64,000 nt of DNA, from the NCBI RefSeq assembly GCF_029542625.1, contig NZ_CP120733.1:1240001-1304000 (forward strand), written 5' to 3'. This stretch comes from Tepidibacter hydrothermalis. Its GTDB lineage: Bacteria; Bacillota; Clostridia; Peptostreptococcales; Peptostreptococcaceae. This document shows, one piece after another, positions 8,495 through 18,591 of the stretch. Each line of letters starts with the position of its first letter. Positions within the stretch are counted from its first letter, which is position 1. The notes under the pieces are model-generated. The model was not told the DNA's origin, made no database searches, and was given only the letters and a program-made list of their open reading frames with translations. A program made the position numbers and the translations under genes.

Positions 8495-9127
8495 CTAAAA
8501 TTCAGTATTCATGATTTTGTTTACTACTTTTCGTACGGTGTCATATCCAAAACCTTTATAAGTGAGGTGGCTAGATAGTTTTTGATATATTTTGTTTTTA
8601 TCTTCGTTTTTTATTTTTTCATATCTTTTATTTCCTAGATAAAGTGCGTTCTCAAACTCTTTATCTTCATCTACTTCGGATTCTAAGGCGGTATTTATTG
8701 TTGAACTATCAATTCCTTTTGAATACAAAGCTTGCTTGATTCTATTTTTTCCGTATTTATTTATATTGAGTTTATCTTTTACCATATTTTTAGCTAGAAT
8801 TTCATCATCTATAAATTTATATTCTTTTAAAAAATCCAAAACTCTATCTATGGTTTTTTCGTTGAATTCATTTTTTGAAAGCTTATATACTATATTTTTT
8901 TGAGATTGAGGAGCTCTGGATAATATATTTAAAGCTTTGTTTTTTGCTTTTAGGTACATCTCGTCATCTATAATTTTTTGAACAGATTCTTTATCTATAT
9001 CGTTTCCTTTTTTTAGCTTTAAAGTGTAGACTAAGTCTGCATAGATCCCAATAAAGAACTCATCATCTACATAAATGTTTACTCTATCTTTATTTTTTTG
9101 TTCTTCTATTTTCGTTATCTTTGGCAT
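8495..9127 (-). CDS. recX: RecX regulatory protein
   Basis: About 210 residues on the reverse strand. The start is taken at the ATG at 9127 (MPKITKIEEQKNKDRVNIYV) behind AAAAAGGATG; a longer frame begins at 9181 but lacks a ribosome site. The three tandem three-helix RecX repeats are visible (ALNILSRAPQSQKNIVYKL, then KNRIKQALYSKGID). RecX binds RecA filaments and blocks or modulates strand exchange. It stands alone, with no recA in the window. Confidence 0.9.
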   Translation of the reverse strand: MPKITKIEEQKNKDRVNIYVDDEFFIGIYADLVYTLKLKKGNDIDKESVQKIIDDEMYLKAKNKALNILSRAPQSQKNIVYKLSKNEFNEKTIDRVLDFLKEYKFIDDEILAKNMVKDKLNINKYGKNRIKQALYSKGIDSSTINTALESEVDEDKEFENALYLGNKRYEKIKNEDKNKIYQKLSSHLTYKGFGYDTVRKVVNKIMNTEF

Positions 9128-9190
9128 ATAATCATCCTTTTTATATTTAGTAAAAAATTTTATAATTTTTAGTTTGCACATAATATTGAT

Positions 9191-9281
9191 AGGTAAGCGA
9201 AAGCATCAACTATTTTGAGCAACGGAGCCCGTTAGGACTCGTTGGCGACATGAGCTATGCGTTAGCATAAAGCGAATTTTT
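9191..9281 (-). repeat. Repeat family B, copy 1
   Basis: Read on the reverse strand: AATTCGCTTTATGC, a TATGC-TAAC-GCATA hairpin, CTCATGTCGCCAACG, a second hairpin, then GTTGCTCAAAATAGTTG. Its first stem differs in sequence from the other copies but stays paired. It fills the gap between recX and the M14 peptidase gene. Confidence 0.75.
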
Positions 9282-9297
9282 TTAATTTAGTAAGAAA

Positions 9298-10554
9298 CTA
9301 TATAACAGATGCTAGTAATAAAAGTTCCTCGTTATCATTGTATATCTTATCAAACTGAGATATAGGAAGTGGATTTACTCCTTTTCCGACCTCTACTGTA
9401 TATCCTGGTCTCTTATATTCTTTGATAAACCAATCTTTATAGCCAGAATAAGAAGTGATTCCAGTGGGTTCATCTAAAAGGTATCCACTAACTTCAGAAA
9501 AAGATTTTCCTATATCTTTTGCCTCTGGTGGAGCCATATTCATATAATTCCAGTAAATAACTTCTCCCTGAGAGTGATAAGCAAGGACTAATCGAGGATC
9601 TAAACTTCTAGTGAATTCTACAACTGCTTTTGATTCTGGTTCTGATTCTGGATATTCTCCTGAATATCTTGTAGGACCAGGACCGTCAATCCCGTATAGA
9701 GATTCTGCTTCTTTTGATAATTCCCAGGAGGCATCATAGTTGTGATTGAGATCCACGCCTCTGATGTTAGCGCTCCAATTTTTTGAAAAATCTGTACTTC
9801 CGTTATTCCATTTTATTAGATCGTCATAATAAGGGTTATCTTCTTGAAGTCCATTCAAAACTAAATCAACTCCATCTGGGTTTACCATAGGCATTATATA
9901 AATTGTACTTTGATCCCAAATATCTTTTGGATTATATCCTTTTATTGTTTTGTTTTTAGAATATGCTTTAGAAAAGTTTTCTATAAATTTCATCAAAAGA
10001 GGAGTTGTTATCCATTCAATAGCATGGTGAGATCCATTATAAAATACTTTGTTAGGTCCATTTCCTAGTTTAACGGAATAAAGGTTTTTGTCAAGAACGC
10101 TTTTTCCGGAAGTAGATACTTCTATAAATGGATATCTCTTTTTTAAAGCTGTTAAGTCTTTTTCTAAAATATCGTAAGTGTAATCTATATTAGTATCAAC
10201 TATATCAAAATTATATGGAATTGTAATGATTTCTCCTTCTTTTATATTATTTAAACTTATATTTGGATTTGCTGTTAATATAGAATTTATAGTAGTGTTA
10301 AAATTCTTTGCTATTTTTGAAAGTGTATCATCTTGTTTTATTTCATATTCTTGATATCCAAGAAGGTATTTTTGTAAAGCTTCATACGTTTGAGAATCTA
10401 ATTCCTTACTTGGAGTCAGGTTGTTCGCTATTTGAAATTGTTCAAGTGCTGTTTGAGTTTGAGATCCTAATACACCATCTATTGGTCCAGGATTAAAGGA
10501 TAATTTCTTTAAAAGTGATTGTAATTGTTTAATCTCTGTAGTGCTATAATTCAT
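9298..10554 (-). CDS. Peptidoglycan-binding LysM zinc carboxypeptidase (M14)
   Basis: A 418-residue protein. Residues 5-65 form a PG_binding_1 domain (LQSLLKKLSFNPGPIDGVLG), residues 70-115 a LysM domain (YEIKQDDTLSKIAKNFN), and the rest an M14 carboxypeptidase with the HxxE zinc pair (GSHHAIEW), the third ligand His in LAYHSQGEVIYW and the catalytic Glu in YTVEVGKG. Such proteins, like gamma-D-glutamyl-diaminopimelate peptidase I, cut peptidoglycan stem peptides, often in spore cortex or sporulating cells. No signal peptide is seen, so it may act inside the cell or the mother cell. Monocistronic, reverse-strand GGAGG-like site just upstream of the start. Confidence 0.9.
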   Translation of the reverse strand: MNYSTTEIKQLQSLLKKLSFNPGPIDGVLGSQTQTALEQFQIANNLTPSKELDSQTYEALQKYLLGYQEYEIKQDDTLSKIAKNFNTTINSILTANPNISLNNIKEGEIITIPYNFDIVDTNIDYTYDILEKDLTALKKRYPFIEVSTSGKSVLDKNLYSVKLGNGPNKVFYNGSHHAIEWITTPLLMKFIENFSKAYSKNKTIKGYNPKDIWDQSTIYIMPMVNPDGVDLVLNGLQEDNPYYDDLIKWNNGSTDFSKNWSANIRGVDLNHNYDASWELSKEAESLYGIDGPGPTRYSGEYPESEPESKAVVEFTRSLDPRLVLAYHSQGEVIYWNYMNMAPPEAKDIGKSFSEVSGYLLDEPTGITSYSGYKDWFIKEYKRPGYTVEVGKGVNPLPISQFDKIYNDNEELLLLASVI

Positions 10555-10668
10555 ATTATCAACCTCCGAAAATAATATTGTATTAATATTTTATAGAATT
10601 TCAGTTTTTTGGTGAACAATATAAATATAGATGTAGAATGCGTATTAACTTAAAGTCCTTAAAATAAT

Positions 10669-10818
10669 GTATCTAAAAGCTAAGAATTCTAAAACTTCAC
10701 TCATTTAAAGCTAGAGATAAGAATTCTACAGTTTCTGGATTAGTTTACCCCAGGGTACACGCAACTAGAAATTTAGATGGATTAAAAACTCCATCTGAAT
10801 CAAGTTTCACTTTATATA
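10669..10818 (+). repeat. Repeat family A, copy 2 (long form)
   Basis: About 150 bp in the 10555-10881 gap between divergent genes. It has the family ends (AAAGCTAAGAATTCT and AAGTTTCACTTTATAT), an internal duplication of the AAGCTAGAGATAAGAATTCT unit, and the 3' hairpin AATTTAGATGG / CCATCTGAAT. The base pairs in this stem differ from copy 1 in a compensating way. The rest of the gap holds promoters; no gene seen. Confidence 0.8.
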
Positions 10819-10881
10819 TCTTTAAATTTTAAAGGAAATATTATATAATATGTAGGTTAGTAATATAAAAGAGGTGTTTAA

Positions 10882-11562
10882 ATGAATGCGAGTTATATTT
10901 TAAAAAAAGCGATTATTATTAATAAAAAGAAATCTAAGAAATTATATACTAGGTCATCTTTGAAAAAAATAGGTGTAATGGGAGGCACTTTTAATCCTAT
11001 TCACTATGGTCATCTAGCAACAGCAGAAGCAGTTAGAAATAAATATGATTTAGATAAAATTATATTTATGCCATCTGGAACGCCCCCTCATAAATCAAAA
11101 AAAGAAATAATAGATAAAAAACATAGATACAATATGACTATGATTGCTACTATGAGCAATACATACTTTGAAGCATCTGATATTGAGATAAAAAGAGAGG
11201 GCATGACTTATACTGTTGATACTCTTGAAGAATTAAAAAGAATTTACAAAAATTCTCAAATATTCTTTATAACAGGTGCAGATGCATTGTGTGACATAGA
11301 TAGTTGGAAGTATCTTGAAAAAAACTTTGAATTAGCTACATTTGTGGGAGCTACAAGACCTGGAATAGAATGTGATGAGGTAAATCAAAAAATAAACCAA
11401 TTAAAGCAAAAATATGATGCAAACATACTTAATATATACGTTCCATCTCTTGATATATCTTCTACTGATTTGAGGAATAGAATTAAAAAAATAGAATCTA
11501 TTAAGTATTTACTTCCTGAAAATGTGGAAAAATATATTTATAAAAATAATTTATATAGGTGA
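10882..11562 (+). CDS. nadD: Nicotinate-nucleotide adenylyltransferase
   Basis: A 226-residue protein. The nucleotidyltransferase motif GGTFNPIHYGH starts near residue 34, and ISSTDLRNRI is the C-terminal signature. It joins ATP and nicotinate mononucleotide to form deamido-NAD in the cytoplasm. The start at 10882 follows GAGGTG at good spacing and gives a basic extension of about 29 residues (ILKKAIIINKKKSKK) compared with typical NadD; a TTG near 10960 could give a standard-length form but has a poor site. First gene of nadD-yqeK-LCP-rsfS. Confidence 0.94.
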   Translation: MNASYILKKAIIINKKKSKKLYTRSSLKKIGVMGGTFNPIHYGHLATAEAVRNKYDLDKIIFMPSGTPPHKSKKEIIDKKHRYNMTMIATMSNTYFEASDIEIKREGMTYTVDTLEELKRIYKNSQIFFITGADALCDIDSWKYLEKNFELATFVGATRPGIECDEVNQKINQLKQKYDANILNIYVPSLDISSTDLRNRIKKIESIKYLLPENVEKYIYKNNLYR

Positions 11563-11566
11563 TGTT

Positions 11567-12142
11567 ATGGAATTAAATGAGATGATACAAATATTAGAAA
11601 AAATAATAACTCCAAAGAGGCTAAAACATTCATTAGGAGTAGTTGAAAGTGCTAAAAAATTAGCAAGTATTTACAAAGAAGATATAGAGAAAGTAGAGGT
11701 TGCAGCTTTATTACATGACTGCGCAAAATGTCTAAACAAGGAAGAAGTATTACATTTAGTTCGAAAATGTGATATATTATTAGATGATATTGAAAAAAAA
11801 GAAACTGAACTTGCACATGGGAAAATAGGTGCTTATTTATGCAAAGAAAAATTTGGTGTCTATGATAATGACATATTATCAGCTATAACATACCACACAA
11901 CAGGTAAAAAAAACATGAGTAAACTTGAAAAAATAATATATTTAGCGGATTTTATAGAACCCAATAGAAATTATGATGGAGTTGATGAACTTAGGAATGT
12001 GGCTTATAATGAAGGATTAAATGAAGCCTTACTTATGGCATTCGACAACACTATTAAATACGTTATTTCTATAAAAAAGATTATTCATCCTAGAACTATT
12101 GAAGCTAGAAATTTTTTACTTGGAGAATTAAATGAAATATAG
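11567..12142 (+). CDS. yqeK: HD-domain diadenosine tetraphosphatase YqeK
   Basis: About 191 residues from ATG 11567, after AGGTGAT. HD-domain ligands are visible in LKHSLGVVESAKKLA, ALLHDCAK and the AHGKIGAYL region. Members of this family hydrolyse Ap4A to ADP symmetrically and are commonly encoded right after nadD in Firmicutes. Start codon lies 4 nt beyond the nadD stop. Confidence 0.92.
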   Translation: MELNEMIQILEKIITPKRLKHSLGVVESAKKLASIYKEDIEKVEVAALLHDCAKCLNKEEVLHLVRKCDILLDDIEKKETELAHGKIGAYLCKEKFGVYDNDILSAITYHTTGKKNMSKLEKIIYLADFIEPNRNYDGVDELRNVAYNEGLNEALLMAFDNTIKYVISIKKIIHPRTIEARNFLLGELNEI

Positions 12143-12153
12143 GAGTGATAACT

Positions 12154-13377
12154 TTGAAGCACTTTTTTAAAATTTTTATAGTTTTTTTCGTTATATTTAG
12201 TATGATATTTGGAACTAGTCTATATCTTATTGTAGCTAAAGAAAACGATCAATTAGTAAAAATTCCAATGCCTGATGAAGTAACTACAACTGTAGTTAAA
12301 GATGAAGATGAAAGAGTTAATGTATTGCTTCTTGGCGTGGATAGTTTAAATGGAGATAAAAAAGGTATTAGAACTGACACTATGATGGTTTTGAGTATGG
12401 ACCCTAAAAATGGAGATTCATCTATACTATCAATACCAAGAGATACTAGGGTTAAGATAAGAGGGAGAAAAGGATATGACAAGATAAATGCAGCACATGC
12501 ATATGGTGGAGTTGAATTAGCTGTTCAAGCTGCTAAAGATCTTTTAGGAATACCAATACATCATTATGTTAAAGTTGATTATCAAGCACTTTATAAAACT
12601 GTTGATGATGTAGGTGGTGTTGAAGTCAATATTCCTATTAATATGAATTATGATGATCGTTATGCTACACCACCTCTTCACATTCACTTTAAAAAGGGAA
12701 CGCAAGTATTAGATGGACAAGAAGCTATGGAATTCTTAAGATTTAGAAAAAATAACGGCGGCGGTGGTTATCCAAGAGGAGATTTAGATAGAATTGAAAC
12801 TCAACAGAAGTTTATGGATGCTTTAGCTAAAAAGGTTTTAAGTGCATCATCTATATTTAGAATAAAAAGTTATATAGACACTTTAAATGAGTATGTAGAT
12901 ACTGATATGAGTGTAGGTGAAATGGCATCACTTGGAATGCAAGCTAAAGATATAGACGTAAGTAATATAAGAAAAGAGACTGTTCCTGGAGTTGCTATGT
13001 ACATAAATGGAATTTCTTATTATAATCCTAATAATGATAAGATAAATAAATTAGTAAATGAGCTTTATTATGGTAATAATAATCAAAGTAATGTAGATTT
13101 GAATATTGCAGTATTTAATGGCTCTGGTTTATCTGGAGTTGCAACAGAAGTTTCTAATAAGCTTGCACGTCAAGGATTAAAACCTAATACAGTGGGTAAT
13201 GCTGATGATTTTAATAATCCTAAGACTATAATATATTATGATTCTAAAAAAGAAGAAGCTCAAAAAATAAAACAAATTATAGGTAAAGGCGAGTTGAGAA
13301 AAGATAAATCTAAGATTGAAGATAAAAATATGGATATAATAGTTTTAATAGGTAAAGATATTCGAGGAGGAAATTAA
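12154..13377 (+). CDS. LytR-CpsA-Psr family cell-wall polymer transferase with LytR_C domain
   Basis: About 407 residues. TTG at 12154 is chosen because AGGAGTG (12141-12147) sits 6 nt upstream; the GTG inside that site is rejected. A short cytoplasmic stretch leads to one membrane span (residues about 5-27), then the LCP catalytic domain (RVNVLLLGVDS, SIPRDTRVKI, FLRFRKNNGGGG) and a C-terminal LytR_C domain (IAVFNGSGLSGVATEVSNKL). LCP enzymes attach undecaprenyl-linked glycopolymers to peptidoglycan at the outer face of the membrane. The stop codon abuts the rsfS start. Confidence 0.92.
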   Translation: MKHFFKIFIVFFVIFSMIFGTSLYLIVAKENDQLVKIPMPDEVTTTVVKDEDERVNVLLLGVDSLNGDKKGIRTDTMMVLSMDPKNGDSSILSIPRDTRVKIRGRKGYDKINAAHAYGGVELAVQAAKDLLGIPIHHYVKVDYQALYKTVDDVGGVEVNIPINMNYDDRYATPPLHIHFKKGTQVLDGQEAMEFLRFRKNNGGGGYPRGDLDRIETQQKFMDALAKKVLSASSIFRIKSYIDTLNEYVDTDMSVGEMASLGMQAKDIDVSNIRKETVPGVAMYINGISYYNPNNDKINKLVNELYYGNNNQSNVDLNIAVFNGSGLSGVATEVSNKLARQGLKPNTVGNADDFNNPKTIIYYDSKKEEAQKIKQIIGKGELRKDKSKIEDKNMDIIVLIGKDIRGGN

Positions 13378-13734
13378 ATGATAGAAAGTATTGAACAAAT
13401 TGTAAAAGTAGCACACGATGCTATAGATGATAAATTAGGGGAAGATATAATTGTTTTAAATGTTGGAAAAATATCTTCTGTTGCTGATTACTTTATAATA
13501 GCTAGTGCACCATCAGAAAGACAAGTAAAGGCTATAGCTCATAATGTAGAAGATGAACTTAAAAAGAACGATATATGTGTTATATCAAAAGAAGGACAAG
13601 ATACATCAAGATGGATACTTCTTGATTATGGAGATATAGTAGTACATATATTCCATGATGATGAAAGAGATGTATATAGCTTAGAAAGATTATGGAAAGA
13701 TGCACCAAATGTAGATGTTGACAATTTAGCTTAA
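13378..13734 (+). CDS. rsfS: Ribosome silencing factor RsfS
   Basis: A 118-residue protein with the typical motifs DYFIIASAPSERQVKAIAHN and GDIVVHIFHDDERDVYSLERLW. RsfS binds L14 and blocks joining of subunits in starving cells. It starts directly after the LCP stop, behind CGAGGAGG. Last gene of this operon. Confidence 0.95.
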   Translation: MIESIEQIVKVAHDAIDDKLGEDIIVLNVGKISSVADYFIIASAPSERQVKAIAHNVEDELKKNDICVISKEGQDTSRWILLDYGDIVVHIFHDDERDVYSLERLWKDAPNVDVDNLA

Positions 13735-13751
13735 AAGTCGTATTATATATA

Positions 13752-13806
13752 AAATGAAACTTAATTCAGAAGCTGTATTATTACAATTAATAGCTTTAGG
13801 ATAATA
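13752..13806 (-). repeat. Repeat family A, copy 7 (short form)
   Basis: On the reverse strand it reads TTATCCTAAAGCTA..., then CTTCTGAATTAAGTTTCATT. Both family ends are present with a shortened middle. It lies between rsfS and the T-box leader, so it may fall inside or just before the leuS leader transcript. Confidence 0.6.
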
Positions 13807-13811
13807 ATAGT

Positions 13812-14014
13812 CTAGAGTAGTAAAAGGAAGTTGTTCTTTAAGAGAGCTAGTGTGTGGTGGAAACTAGTAGAACATGCCTTTGAACTTGCTAGTTAATACT
13901 ATTAGGGGTGGCTCCCTTATAAGCTACACTAAGAGGGCTTTTTAGCCAATTAGGGTGGTACCGCGAGATATAACTCCTCGTCCCTAAATATACAGGGATA
14001 GAGGGGTTTTTTTA
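13812..14014 (+). promoter_or_regulatory. T-box leader of leuS (tRNA-Leu sensing riboswitch)
   Basis: The T-box bulge sequence AGGGTGGTACCGCG is at 13952-13965. Upstream is a stem I region with AGAGAGCTAGTG and GGTGGAAACTAGTAGAAC, and a likely leucine specifier CTT at 13885-13887 in TGAACTTGC. Downstream, 13974-14012 forms the intrinsic terminator (CCTCGTCCCT with AGGGATAGAGG, then a T-run). Uncharged tRNA-Leu pairing with the bulge would favour the antiterminator and permit leuS transcription. The specifier assignment is inferred from the loop and the downstream gene. Confidence 0.9.
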
Positions 14015-14055
14015 TACAAAAATACAAATGGAATATAAATTTAGGAGGATTAAAT

Positions 14056-16464
14056 ATGTATGATTTTAAACAAATAGAACCATATTGGCAAAAAAAATGG
14101 GAAGATGAAAAAACTTTTGAAATTGTTGAAAATGATAAACCTAAATACTATGTTTTAGAGATGTTCCCGTATCCATCAGGAAAAATCCATATGGGACACG
14201 TTAGAAACTATTCAATAGGAGATGTAGTTGCAAGATTTATGAAAATGAATGGTTATAATGTACTTCATCCTATGGGATGGGATTCTTTTGGATTACCAGC
14301 AGAAAATGCAGCTATAAAGCATGGAATTCACCCTGATAAGTGGACAAAAGAAAATATACAAGAAATGAAAGAACAATTAAAACTTTTAGGTCTTAGCTAT
14401 GATTGGGATAGAGAAGTAGCTACTTGTCTTCCTGATTACTATAAATGGACTCAAGATTTATTCTTAAAGTTCTATGAAAAGGGACTAGCCTATAAGAAAA
14501 AATCATTCGTTAACTGGTGCCCATCTTGTGAAACTGTTTTAGCTAATGAACAAGTAGTTGGCGGAGAATGTGAAAGATGTGATTCAGCAGTAATTAAGAA
14601 AGATTTAGAACAATGGTACTTAAAGATAACTGATTATGCAGAAGTTCTTTTACAAGACATAGACAAGTTAGATGGATGGCCTGAAAAAGTTAAGATAATG
14701 CAAAAGAACTGGATAGGAAAGAGTACTGGAGCAGAAGCTGATTTTGAGATAAAGGGATCTGATAAAAAGTTAAAAATATTTACAACAAGACCTGATACTA
14801 TGTATGGTGTTACTTACATGGTGTTAGCTCCAGAGCATGAGTATGTTGAAGAACTTGTAAAAGGAACTGAGTATGAAGAAGCTGTTAAAGCTTTTAAAAC
14901 TAAAATTCAGCATATGAGTGAAATAGAAAGAACTTCTACTGATACTGAAAAAGAAGGTGTATTCATAGGTCAATACTGTATAAATCCTTTAAATGGAAAA
15001 GAAATTCCTATTTATATAGCTAATTATGTAATGGTAGATTATGGAACGGGAGCTATAATGGCAGTTCCAGCACATGATGATAGAGATGAAGAATTTGCAA
15101 ACAAATATAAATTAGATATAGTACCTGTTATAGATGAAGATTCAAAAATGATAAATTCAGAAGAGTTCAATGGAATGGATTCTAAGGAAGCCTTTGAAAA
15201 AATAGTTCAAAAACTTGAAGAGGCTAAGATAGGTAAGAAGACTATAAACTACAGATTAAGAGACTGGCTAATATCAAGACAAAGATATTGGGGTTGTCCA
15301 ATTCCGATAGTTTACTGTGATGATTGTGGAGCGGTTCCTGTTGAAAGAGAAAACCTACCTGTTAAATTACCTACTGATGTTGAGTTTACAGGAAAAGGAC
15401 AATCTCCTTTAATAACTTCTGAAAGTTTTATGAATACAACATGCCCTAAGTGTTCAAAACCAGCTAGAAGAGAAATGGATACTATGGATACATTCATAGA
15501 TTCATCTTGGTATTTCTTAAGATATATAGATGCTAAGAATGAAAATGAAGCTTTTAATAAAGAATTAGCACAAAAGTGGATGCCTGTTGATCAATATATA
15601 GGAGGAGTAGAGCATGCTATACTTCACCTACTTTATTCAAGATTCTTTGTTAAGGTTTTAAAGGATTTAGGAATGGTAGACTTTGATGAGCCATTTAAAA
15701 ATTTATTAACTCAGGGAATGGTATTAAAAGAAGGAGCTAAAATGTCAAAATCTAAAGGTAATGTAGTTAGTCCTTTAGAGATAATTGAAAAATATGGAGC
15801 AGATACTGCTAGATTATTTGTACTATTCGCTGCACCTCCTGAGAGGGATTTAGATTGGGCTGAACAAGGTGTAGAGGGATGTTACAGATTTATAAACAGA
15901 GTATTTAGATTGATAGAAGAACTTAAGGATTGTGTAAATGCAAAGGATGAGCTTAATAATTTAACAAAAGAAGACAAGCAAGCTAGATTTGTTATACATT
16001 CTACAATCAAAAAAGTTACTGACGATATATCTGGTAAATTTGGATTTAACACTGCAATATCAGCTCTTATGGAACTTGTAAATGAAATGTACAAGTATAA
16101 AGAAAATGAAAATAGAAAAGAGTGTATATTAAAGGAAGGTATAGAAGCTATAGTTACTATAATTTCACCATTCACACCACATGTTGGAGAGCAACTATGG
16201 ACTATGATAGGAAAAGAAGGTAGTGTATCAGAAATATCATGGCCTAAGTATGATGAAACTGCTCTTGTTAAGGATGAGATAGAAGTTGTAGTTCAAATTA
16301 ATGGTAAGGTTAGAGGTAAGTTAAACTTAAGTGCTAATGTTACAAGAGAAGAAATGCAAGAAATGGCATTAGCAGATGAAAAAATAAAAGAACTTATTGA
16401 TGGTAAAGAAATAGTTAAAGTTATAGCTGTTCCTAAAAAATTAGTTAATATAGTTGTTAAATAA
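14056..16464 (+). CDS. leuS: Leucyl-tRNA synthetase
   Basis: An 802-residue class I synthetase of bacterial length. HIGH motif HMGH at residues 45-48 ([11 protein letters not shown]), zinc-finger-like CPSC...CERC after residue 150, a CP1 editing domain ([27 protein letters not shown]), KMSKS at 562-566, and the C-terminal anticodon and tRNA-binding domains. It charges tRNA-Leu and edits mischarged products. Ribosome site TAGGAGG at 14041-14047. Controlled by the T-box upstream. Confidence 0.98.
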   Translation: MYDFKQIEPYWQKKWEDEKTFEIVENDKPKYYVLEMFPYPSGKIHMGHVRNYSIGDVVARFMKMNGYNVLHPMGWDSFGLPAENAAIKHGIHPDKWTKENIQEMKEQLKLLGLSYDWDREVATCLPDYYKWTQDLFLKFYEKGLAYKKKSFVNWCPSCETVLANEQVVGGECERCDSAVIKKDLEQWYLKITDYAEVLLQDIDKLDGWPEKVKIMQKNWIGKSTGAEADFEIKGSDKKLKIFTTRPDTMYGVTYMVLAPEHEYVEELVKGTEYEEAVKAFKTKIQHMSEIERTSTDTEKEGVFIGQYCINPLNGKEIPIYIANYVMVDYGTGAIMAVPAHDDRDEEFANKYKLDIVPVIDEDSKMINSEEFNGMDSKEAFEKIVQKLEEAKIGKKTINYRLRDWLISRQRYWGCPIPIVYCDDCGAVPVERENLPVKLPTDVEFTGKGQSPLITSESFMNTTCPKCSKPARREMDTMDTFIDSSWYFLRYIDAKNENEAFNKELAQKWMPVDQYIGGVEHAILHLLYSRFFVKVLKDLGMVDFDEPFKNLLTQGMVLKEGAKMSKSKGNVVSPLEIIEKYGADTARLFVLFAAPPERDLDWAEQGVEGCYRFINRVFRLIEELKDCVNAKDELNNLTKEDKQARFVIHSTIKKVTDDISGKFGFNTAISALMELVNEMYKYKENENRKECILKEGIEAIVTIISPFTPHVGEQLWTMIGKEGSVSEISWPKYDETALVKDEIEVVVQINGKVRGKLNLSANVTREEMQEMALADEKIKELIDGKEIVKVIAVPKKLVNIVVK

Positions 16465-16473
16465 AAAAAGTCT

Positions 16474-16512
16474 AACAGCTTAAGCATTTTTATAATGCTT
16501 AAGCTGTTTTTT
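16474..16512 (+). terminator. Intrinsic terminator after leuS
   Basis: Stem AACAGCTTAAGCATT pairs with AATGCTTAAGCTGTT and is followed by a T-run. Confidence 0.9.
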
Positions 16513-16814
16513 GCTTTATAGGATATTATAAAGTTATCAATTTATGGATATTACATATTGAGTATAGTATGTCTTTAATACTCGTTGTTAAACGTGTGAA
16601 TGACTGTGTATACAAGACCATTTGTAAGTGAAAATAATGAGATTGTTTGATGAAAAAACACATAAAAAAATATAATAAAAACATAAAATATTGAAAAAGA
16701 AAATGCTGAAATAAGTCTGAAAAGAGAGGAAAAAACGAAAAGAAATGTCTAGTACGTGTGAACATCAGTGTATTTGGCGTGGAATTGTAATAGTTCGATA
16801 AATTATAAAATTGT

Positions 16815-16859
16815 GAAAACGATTTTCTTGTTGATTTTTAGCAAAATACCATGTAAAAT
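16815..16859 (+). promoter_or_regulatory. Promoter of the threonine deaminase gene with cre-like palindrome
   Basis: TTGATT (16831-16836) and TAAAAT (16854-16859) are 17 nt apart. Directly upstream lies the palindromic GAAAACGATTTTC (16815-16827), similar to CcpA cre sites (centre CG, flanked by A and T). A related GGAAAACGATTTA occurs upstream of sdaAB (18728-18740). The rest of the 16515-16896 gap is AT-rich; I see no gene in it. Binding by CcpA is inference. Confidence 0.5.
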
Positions 16860-16896
16860 ACATCTTGTAGAATAATTAACTTAGGGAGTGATAATA

Positions 16897-18114
16897 ATGG
16901 CAAAAGTTACTTTAGAAGATGTTAAAAAAGCAAGAGAAGCAATTAGTGGTATAGCAGTTAAAACTAAATTACTAGAATGTTCAGCTCTTAGCAAGATGAG
17001 CAATAATAGAGTATTTTTAAAATTAGAAAACTTACAAAAAACAGGATCTTTCAAAATAAGAGGAGCTGTTAATAAAATAGCTAACTTAACTGAAGAAGAA
17101 AAGAAATGTGGAGTTATAGCATCAAGTGCAGGAAACCATGCACAAGGAGTTGCTTTAGGAGCTAAAATGAACGGTATCAAAGCTACTATAGCTATGCCTG
17201 CTACTGCACCACTTGCAAAAGTATCTGCTACTAAGTCTTATGGAGCAGAAGTTGTATTAAACGGACTTGTATATGATGATGCTTATGCAAAGGCTGTAGA
17301 AATACAAAAGGAAACAGGAGCTACATTCCTTCACCCATTCAATGATCCATATGTTATAGCAGGACAAGGTACTATAGCACTTGAAATATTTGAAGATCTT
17401 GAAAACGTTGACATAATATTAGCACCAATTGGTGGTGGCGGTATAATATCTGGTATTGCTGTTGCCGCAAAAGCATTAAATCCAAATGTTAAAATAATAG
17501 GTGTTCAATCAGAAAACATAGGTTCTATGAAGGCATCAAGAGAAGCTGGAAAGGTTACAACATTCTTTAAAGCTCCAACAATAGCTGATGGAATAGCTGT
17601 AAAAACTCCTGGAGATTTAACTTTTGAAATAATAGAAGAGTTTGTAGATGAAATAGTAACTGTAACTGAAGAAGAAATAGCTCAAGCAATTCTTTTCTTA
17701 ACAGAAAAAGATAAGATAGTAGCAGAAGGTGCTGGTGCTGTTTGTACAGCTGCTATAATGAGTGGAAAAGTAAAAGAAACTAACAAGAATGTAGTAGGAG
17801 TAATTTCTGGTGGAAACATAGATGTAAATATGCTTTACAGAATAATAGATAAAGGTTTAGAAAAAGAAGGAAGAAGATTATGCTTTAACACTATGCTTCC
17901 AGATAAGTGTGGAGAAATGTTAAAGTTCATAAACTTAATAGCTGAAACTAAGGCTAATATACTTCATATAAACCAAAGTAGAATGGGTAATGAAGTTATA
18001 TTAGGAACTCAAGAAGTAGATATAGTTCTTGAAACTTTTGATAAAGAGCATATAGCTCAGATAATATCTAAGGTTGAAGAAAATGGATACGAAGTAAAAG
18101 TTAAAAATAAATAA
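16897..18114 (+). CDS. ilvA: Threonine ammonia-lyase, short ACT-containing form
   Basis: About 405 residues from ATG 16897, after TAGGGAGTG. PLP-binding Lys53 in TGSFKIRGA, substrate-loop SSAGNHAQGVA, phosphate-binding Gly loop PIGGGGI and a C-terminal ACT-like region (residues about 330-405). It converts L-threonine to 2-oxobutanoate and ammonia through a reactive imine. The length matches the short TdcB/ilvA_1Cterm group, so the role may be catabolic rather than isoleucine synthesis. ridA follows 81 nt downstream, and serine dehydratase genes come next. Confidence 0.92.
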   Translation: MAKVTLEDVKKAREAISGIAVKTKLLECSALSKMSNNRVFLKLENLQKTGSFKIRGAVNKIANLTEEEKKCGVIASSAGNHAQGVALGAKMNGIKATIAMPATAPLAKVSATKSYGAEVVLNGLVYDDAYAKAVEIQKETGATFLHPFNDPYVIAGQGTIALEIFEDLENVDIILAPIGGGGIISGIAVAAKALNPNVKIIGVQSENIGSMKASREAGKVTTFFKAPTIADGIAVKTPGDLTFEIIEEFVDEIVTVTEEEIAQAILFLTEKDKIVAEGAGAVCTAAIMSGKVKETNKNVVGVISGGNIDVNMLYRIIDKGLEKEGRRLCFNTMLPDKCGEMLKFINLIAETKANILHINQSRMGNEVILGTQEVDIVLETFDKEHIAQIISKVEENGYEVKVKNK

Positions 18115-18195
18115 TAGAAAGTAAAATTTACCTTTTATTATTATAAATTTATAGTATAATTATAGTAAATTAAAGATTTTTAGGAGGGTTTTAAC

Positions 18196-18579
18196 ATGAA
18201 CAATCAAATAATACACACAGATAATGCACCAAAAGCTATAGGACCATATTCTCAAGCAGTAAAGGCTGGAAACTTATTATTCGTATCTGGACAAGTTCCA
18301 TTTGACCCAGCTACTATGGAAGTAGTTGAAGGTGGAGTTAAAGAGCAAACTGCTAGATCATTAAAAAATGTAAAAGCTATATTAGAAGAAGCAGGAGCTA
18401 CTTTTGCAGACGTAGTAAAGAGTACTGTATTCATTAAAGATATGAATGAGTTCGGACAAATCAACGAAGTATACGCTGAGTACTTCGGAGATAACAAGCC
18501 AGCTAGAGCTTGTGTAGAAGTTGCTAGACTTCCAAGAGACGTTAAAGTTGAAATCGAAGTTATAGCAGTTGTAAAATAA
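18196..18579 (+). CDS. ridA: 2-iminobutanoate/2-iminopropanoate deaminase RidA
   Basis: A 127-residue Rid/YjgF protein with [23 protein letters not shown] and the active-site arginine region [13 protein letters not shown]. RidA hydrolyses the reactive enamine/imine released by PLP-dependent threonine and serine dehydratases. It lies next to both, a direct functional link. A GTATAAT-like promoter element is visible in the 81-nt gap, so it may be expressed both with and without ilvA. Confidence 0.96.
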   Translation: MNNQIIHTDNAPKAIGPYSQAVKAGNLLFVSGQVPFDPATMEVVEGGVKEQTARSLKNVKAILEEAGATFADVVKSTVFIKDMNEFGQINEVYAEYFGDNKPARACVEVARLPRDVKVEIEVIAVVK

Positions 18580-18591
18580 TAATTGATTATT

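Noticed and set aside
16526-16765. Reverse-strand frame of 79 codons in the gap before the threonine deaminase gene
   Set aside because: Phe-rich composition arises from A-rich DNA; no ribosome site and no recognisable protein pattern.
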